Of a stretch of 8,000 nt of DNA, positions 5,906-8,000 are shown piece after piece. The first letter of the stretch is position 1; every line of letters begins with the position of its first letter. This DNA is from an uncultured Clostridium sp. (GTDB lineage: Bacteria; Bacillota; Clostridia; Lachnospirales; Lachnospiraceae). Location of the stretch: the NCBI GenBank assembly GCA_905192625.1, contig CAJJLI010000073.1, positions 1 through 8,000 of the forward strand, given 5' to 3'. The notes under the pieces were generated by a model that made no database searches, was not told the DNA's origin, and was given only the letters and a program-made list of their open reading frames with translations. Position numbers and translations under genes: made by a program.

Positions 5906-6582
5906 TTATTTTATGGAGCCTCCGTGAAACACACACTCATAAACTTTATAATTATCATAATAAATTTCTTCATTTCCCTGAAACCATTCTATATTACCCG
6001 AACTTTTACAATGATAAGTGAAATCTCCGTTTCGATATAAACATGGCCCACGATATGGATGTTTAGAGCTTACTAACAATAACGCCTCTTTCAAGAAATC
6101 CCCTTGAAAATTTTCATCTAATACTATTCCAGAATAATTCATTCCCCATACTGGCATACCATTTTCCCATACAATCTCTTCTCCAATAAACCTTTCACCT
6201 CCGAAGTAAGAGTCCAAATATGTATATTTTCCGTTAGAATATTTAAATTCAATTGCGTTCGCTCTACTTGGTCATTCTCTTTTATGCCTTTTCCAGCATA
6301 CGTCATCTTTTTCGCATCACATAAAAAGTTTACAAAATCATCACCCCGATGAGATACCTCTTTTAGTATTGAATATTCACAATTCCCATTGTCTTTGATT
6401 AAACGATCAATTGTTATTTGAAATAGATTGCTTAATTTTATTAAGTTATCTATTTCAGGATAAGCTTGGCCAGTTTCCCACTTCGCAATTGCTTGCCTTG
6501 AAATATCTAATTTTTCTGCCAAATCTTCTTGGGACAATCTTAAATCTTTTCTAATTCTTTGCAATTTATCTTTAAAATCCAT
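5906..6582 (-). pseudogene. XRE HTH-DUF5680 regulator, split by a one-base frameshift
   Basis: Restored, this would be one 225-residue regulator. The first frame, from ATG 6582, gives an HTH domain (LSQEDLAEKLDISRQAIAKW, residues 16-35, then the conserved ETGQAYPEIDNLIKLS). It continues into FVNFLCDAKKMTYAGKG (83-99), the start of DUF5680, before running out of homology after KEND (residue 104). The second frame takes over exactly there: PSRANAIEFKYSNGKYTYLD, then SYFGGERFIGEE, GDFLKEALLLV, YRGPCLYRNGDFTYHC, EWFQGNEEIYYD and the C-terminus VYECVFHGGSIK. One extra G in the plus-strand gg at 6270-6271 would rejoin them. As read, it makes a 147-residue protein with HTH and an unrelated tail. It may be a true mutation or a sequencing error. 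A GGGGG site precedes the start. Confidence 0.88.
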
Positions 6583-6612
6583 GCAACCCCCACTCTCTCA
6601 TAACTAAACAAT

Positions 6613-6632
6613 TACAATATACATTCATTGTA
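6613..6632. promoter_or_regulatory. Inverted repeat upstream of the XRE-DUF5680 gene
   Basis: TACAAT (6613-6618) and ATTGTA (6627-6632) are perfect inverted arms eight bases apart, about 30 bases before the start codon. On the minus strand TACAAT (6632-6627) could itself be a -10, although no good -35 is present. It is a possible autoregulatory site. Confidence 0.3.
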
Positions 6633-6708
6633 GCGTTTGATAAAAGTATTTACCATAAATCAATAATTGCTTAATTGACAACTCTTAGTTGCATTTATAT
6701 AAGGACAT

Positions 6709-7050
6709 CTAATTCTTTTTATATTTTCCAAATGCCTTTTCATTATCCACATGAACATTTTTAAAGAAATAAATCCCCCATATCAAAAACGAAATCCAGA
6801 CAAACACATTGCCAAATAACAATATTCCAATCGCTCCAATGAAGAATATTCCACTACAAATAAACCAAAAATTCCGCATATCTTTACTCATTTGCAATTC
6901 ATCATATTTTTCTCGCTCTTTTTTGGATTTAAAATTATAGCCAGAGATAAGAAAACAAGCCTTCTCTTTCAATAGTGCAAAAATCAATGCTAAAATTAAG
7001 AAAAAACTCATCATACCAACATTCATAATCAATGCGATTTGTTTCGTCAT
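6709..7050 (-). CDS. DUF3784 family membrane protein
   Basis: The 113-residue protein has three hydrophobic helices at about 5-27, 61-79 and 81-97. The hallmark of DUF3784 is the loop after helix 1: FLISGYNFKSKKEREKYDEL (residues 33-52), with ISGYN and a KEREKYD-type charged run, then MRNFW at the start of helix 2. Proteins of this family are short membrane proteins of Firmicutes without known function. The ATG at 7050 is chosen because GGAG lies eight bases upstream; a TTG seven codons earlier overlaps that site. It lies between the methyltransferase (about 90 bases upstream) and the XRE-DUF5680 gene (about 125 bases downstream) on the same strand. No clear terminator separates it from either, so co-transcription is possible. 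Confidence 0.85.
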   Translation of the reverse strand: MTKQIALIMNVGMMSFFLILALIFALLKEKACFLISGYNFKSKKEREKYDELQMSKDMRNFWFICSGIFFIGAIGILLFGNVFVWISFLIWGIYFFKNVHVDNEKAFGKYKKN

Positions 7051-7140
7051 ATTTAAAACTCCTTTGTTCAAATTTACAATTGCAACTTGAAATTTAATTA
7101 CGCCTTTAAGGCATCATAAAGATTTGCTGCCGTATTCATA

Positions 7141-7872
7141 CTAAATCTTTTTGGCAGAAACTAATAACATCATAGGACGACGCATTTCGTCTCGCATACC
7201 TTCAATATCTAACATTTCTTTTGGTGGCTGTGGTTCAATGATATGCTGTAACTGAAATCCATTTTGTAGTAATGTATTTAAATATGTTGTTAAAGTTCTA
7301 TGATATTTAGTTATTATCTCTCCTAGAAAAACTGCTTCACGTTTTCCCTCATAGTAATAGTTGTCTACTGGAAAATGAAGTATATTTCCATTCTCATCAT
7401 AAAACCAGTCTTGTGTACCATAAGAGGTAAATACAGGATGCTCAACAGAAAAAACAATCTCTCCACCTATTTTTATCCACTTTGTGATTTCTTGAACTAG
7501 CTTGTTAAAATCTTTTATATAATGAAACGCCAATGAACTCAATATGATATCGAATGTTTCTTCTGGAAAACTCAAATCTTCCATAGCAGAACATTGATAA
7601 GTTATATTAACATCAGAGTTAATTTCTTTTGCAACTTCTAACATCTTATGTGAAATATCTGTACCTAGGACGTGACTTGCTCCATTTTCAACAGCATATT
7701 TGCAATGCCAACCATATCCGCAACCTAAATCCAAAACTCTTTTGTTTTTAAAGTTTGGTAATATTTTTTGCAATTCAGACCATTCACCTGCACCACTCAA
7801 ACCATATTTTGAACGATTCATTTCCCCATATTTATTAAAAAATTGATCATCATCATACTTGTTTTCTTTCAT
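7141..7872 (-). CDS. Class I SAM-dependent methyltransferase
   Basis: The 243-residue cytosolic protein has a complete Rossmann-type methyltransferase core. Motif I, which binds the methionine part of S-adenosylmethionine, is VLDLGCGYGWH (residues 46-56). The ribose-binding acid is in GTDIS (D72). SAMEDLSF (95-102) supplies the adenine-contact region, and FDIILSSLAFHYI (107-119) is motif IV. GGEIVFSVEHPVF (136-148) follows, as in the UbiE/Methyltransf_11 group. The last 90 residues (WFYDENG, YYYEGKREA, YHRTLTTYLNTLLQNGF, EPQPP) form a substrate-side region seen in uncharacterised small-molecule methyltransferases; the substrate cannot be told. The ATG at 7872 has GGGAGG nine bases upstream. 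A closer ATG in another frame gives only Met-Leu-stop and overlaps the true start. Confidence 0.92.
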   Translation of the reverse strand: MKENKYDDDQFFNKYGEMNRSKYGLSGAGEWSELQKILPNFKNKRVLDLGCGYGWHCKYAVENGASHVLGTDISHKMLEVAKEINSDVNITYQCSAMEDLSFPEETFDIILSSLAFHYIKDFNKLVQEITKWIKIGGEIVFSVEHPVFTSYGTQDWFYDENGNILHFPVDNYYYEGKREAVFLGEIITKYHRTLTTYLNTLLQNGFQLQHIIEPQPPKEMLDIEGMRDEMRRPMMLLVSAKKI

Positions 7873-7966
7873 AACATGTATCCTCCCAAGTAATTTTAAT
7901 TCTAGATAGCATTTACATCTTCAAACTATTTCAACTTTCTTATCTTCTAGACATACTACCTTTACG

Positions 7967-7995
7967 TTTATAATAATAACACGTGAATATATCAA
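7967..7995 (-). promoter_or_regulatory. Probable promoter of the methyltransferase gene
   Basis: Minus-strand TTGATA (7995-7990) and TATAAA (7972-7967) are 17 bases apart. The resulting leader of about 90 bases shows no recognised riboswitch. Confidence 0.45.
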
Positions 7996-8000
7996 ATTAC

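Noticed and set aside
6679..6691. CAACT/AGTTG hairpin as terminator of the DUF3784 gene
   Set aside because: The stem is five pairs with a three-base loop and no T-run follows on the minus strand.
7101..7111. GCCT/AGGC hairpin as terminator of the methyltransferase gene
   Set aside because: The four-pair stem is too short and is not followed by a T-run.

Overview
The window looks like chromosome from a low-GC Gram-positive clostridium, most likely Lachnospiraceae-like. It is AT-rich and uses strong AGGAGG-type ribosome binding sites. It carries a T-box-controlled leuA of the clostridial type, intrinsic terminators with long T-runs, and families common in that group (DUF2935, DUF3784, XRE-DUF5680, short-form XRE regulators). 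The genus assignment is inference. Most genes are on the minus strand; only two are on the plus strand.

Layout. 1-1131: the 5' 40% of leuA on the minus strand, with a complete leucine T-box leader and promoter upstream. leuA is cut off at about position 50, where the sequence changes abruptly to a GC-rich fold-back stretch. 1196-1400: remnant of a decayed minus-strand gene. 1415-2450: a DUF2935 gene with promoter and terminator. 2469-2630: a 53-residue cysteine-rich protein gene. 2717-3121: a divergent plus-strand small gene (DUF2007-like) with a near-consensus promoter and a terminator. 3299-4391: a three-gene minus-strand cassette (XRE regulator, four-helix membrane protein, small membrane protein) preceded by an array of four evenly spaced palindromes that cover its promoter. 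4539-5206: a COG3981-type GNAT acetyltransferase. 5376-5900: a plus-strand TspO/MBR membrane protein ending in a strong bidirectional terminator. 5906-6582: an XRE-DUF5680 regulator broken by one missing base. 6709-7050: a DUF3784 membrane protein. 7141-7995: a SAM-dependent methyltransferase with its promoter.

How it fits together. leuA would be switched on by uncharged leucyl-tRNA through the T-box, but the copy here cannot make a complete enzyme unless the first ~50 bases are an assembly or contig-end artefact. The XRE/membrane cassette looks autoregulated: its operators overlap both the -35 and -10 of its promoter. The rest are separately transcribed housekeeping or accessory genes. I found no CRISPR array, tRNA, rRNA, transposase or phage gene. 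Nothing amounts to a clear new multi-gene system. The best leads are the phased operator array with its cassette, the small Cys-rich protein, and the broken leuA junction.
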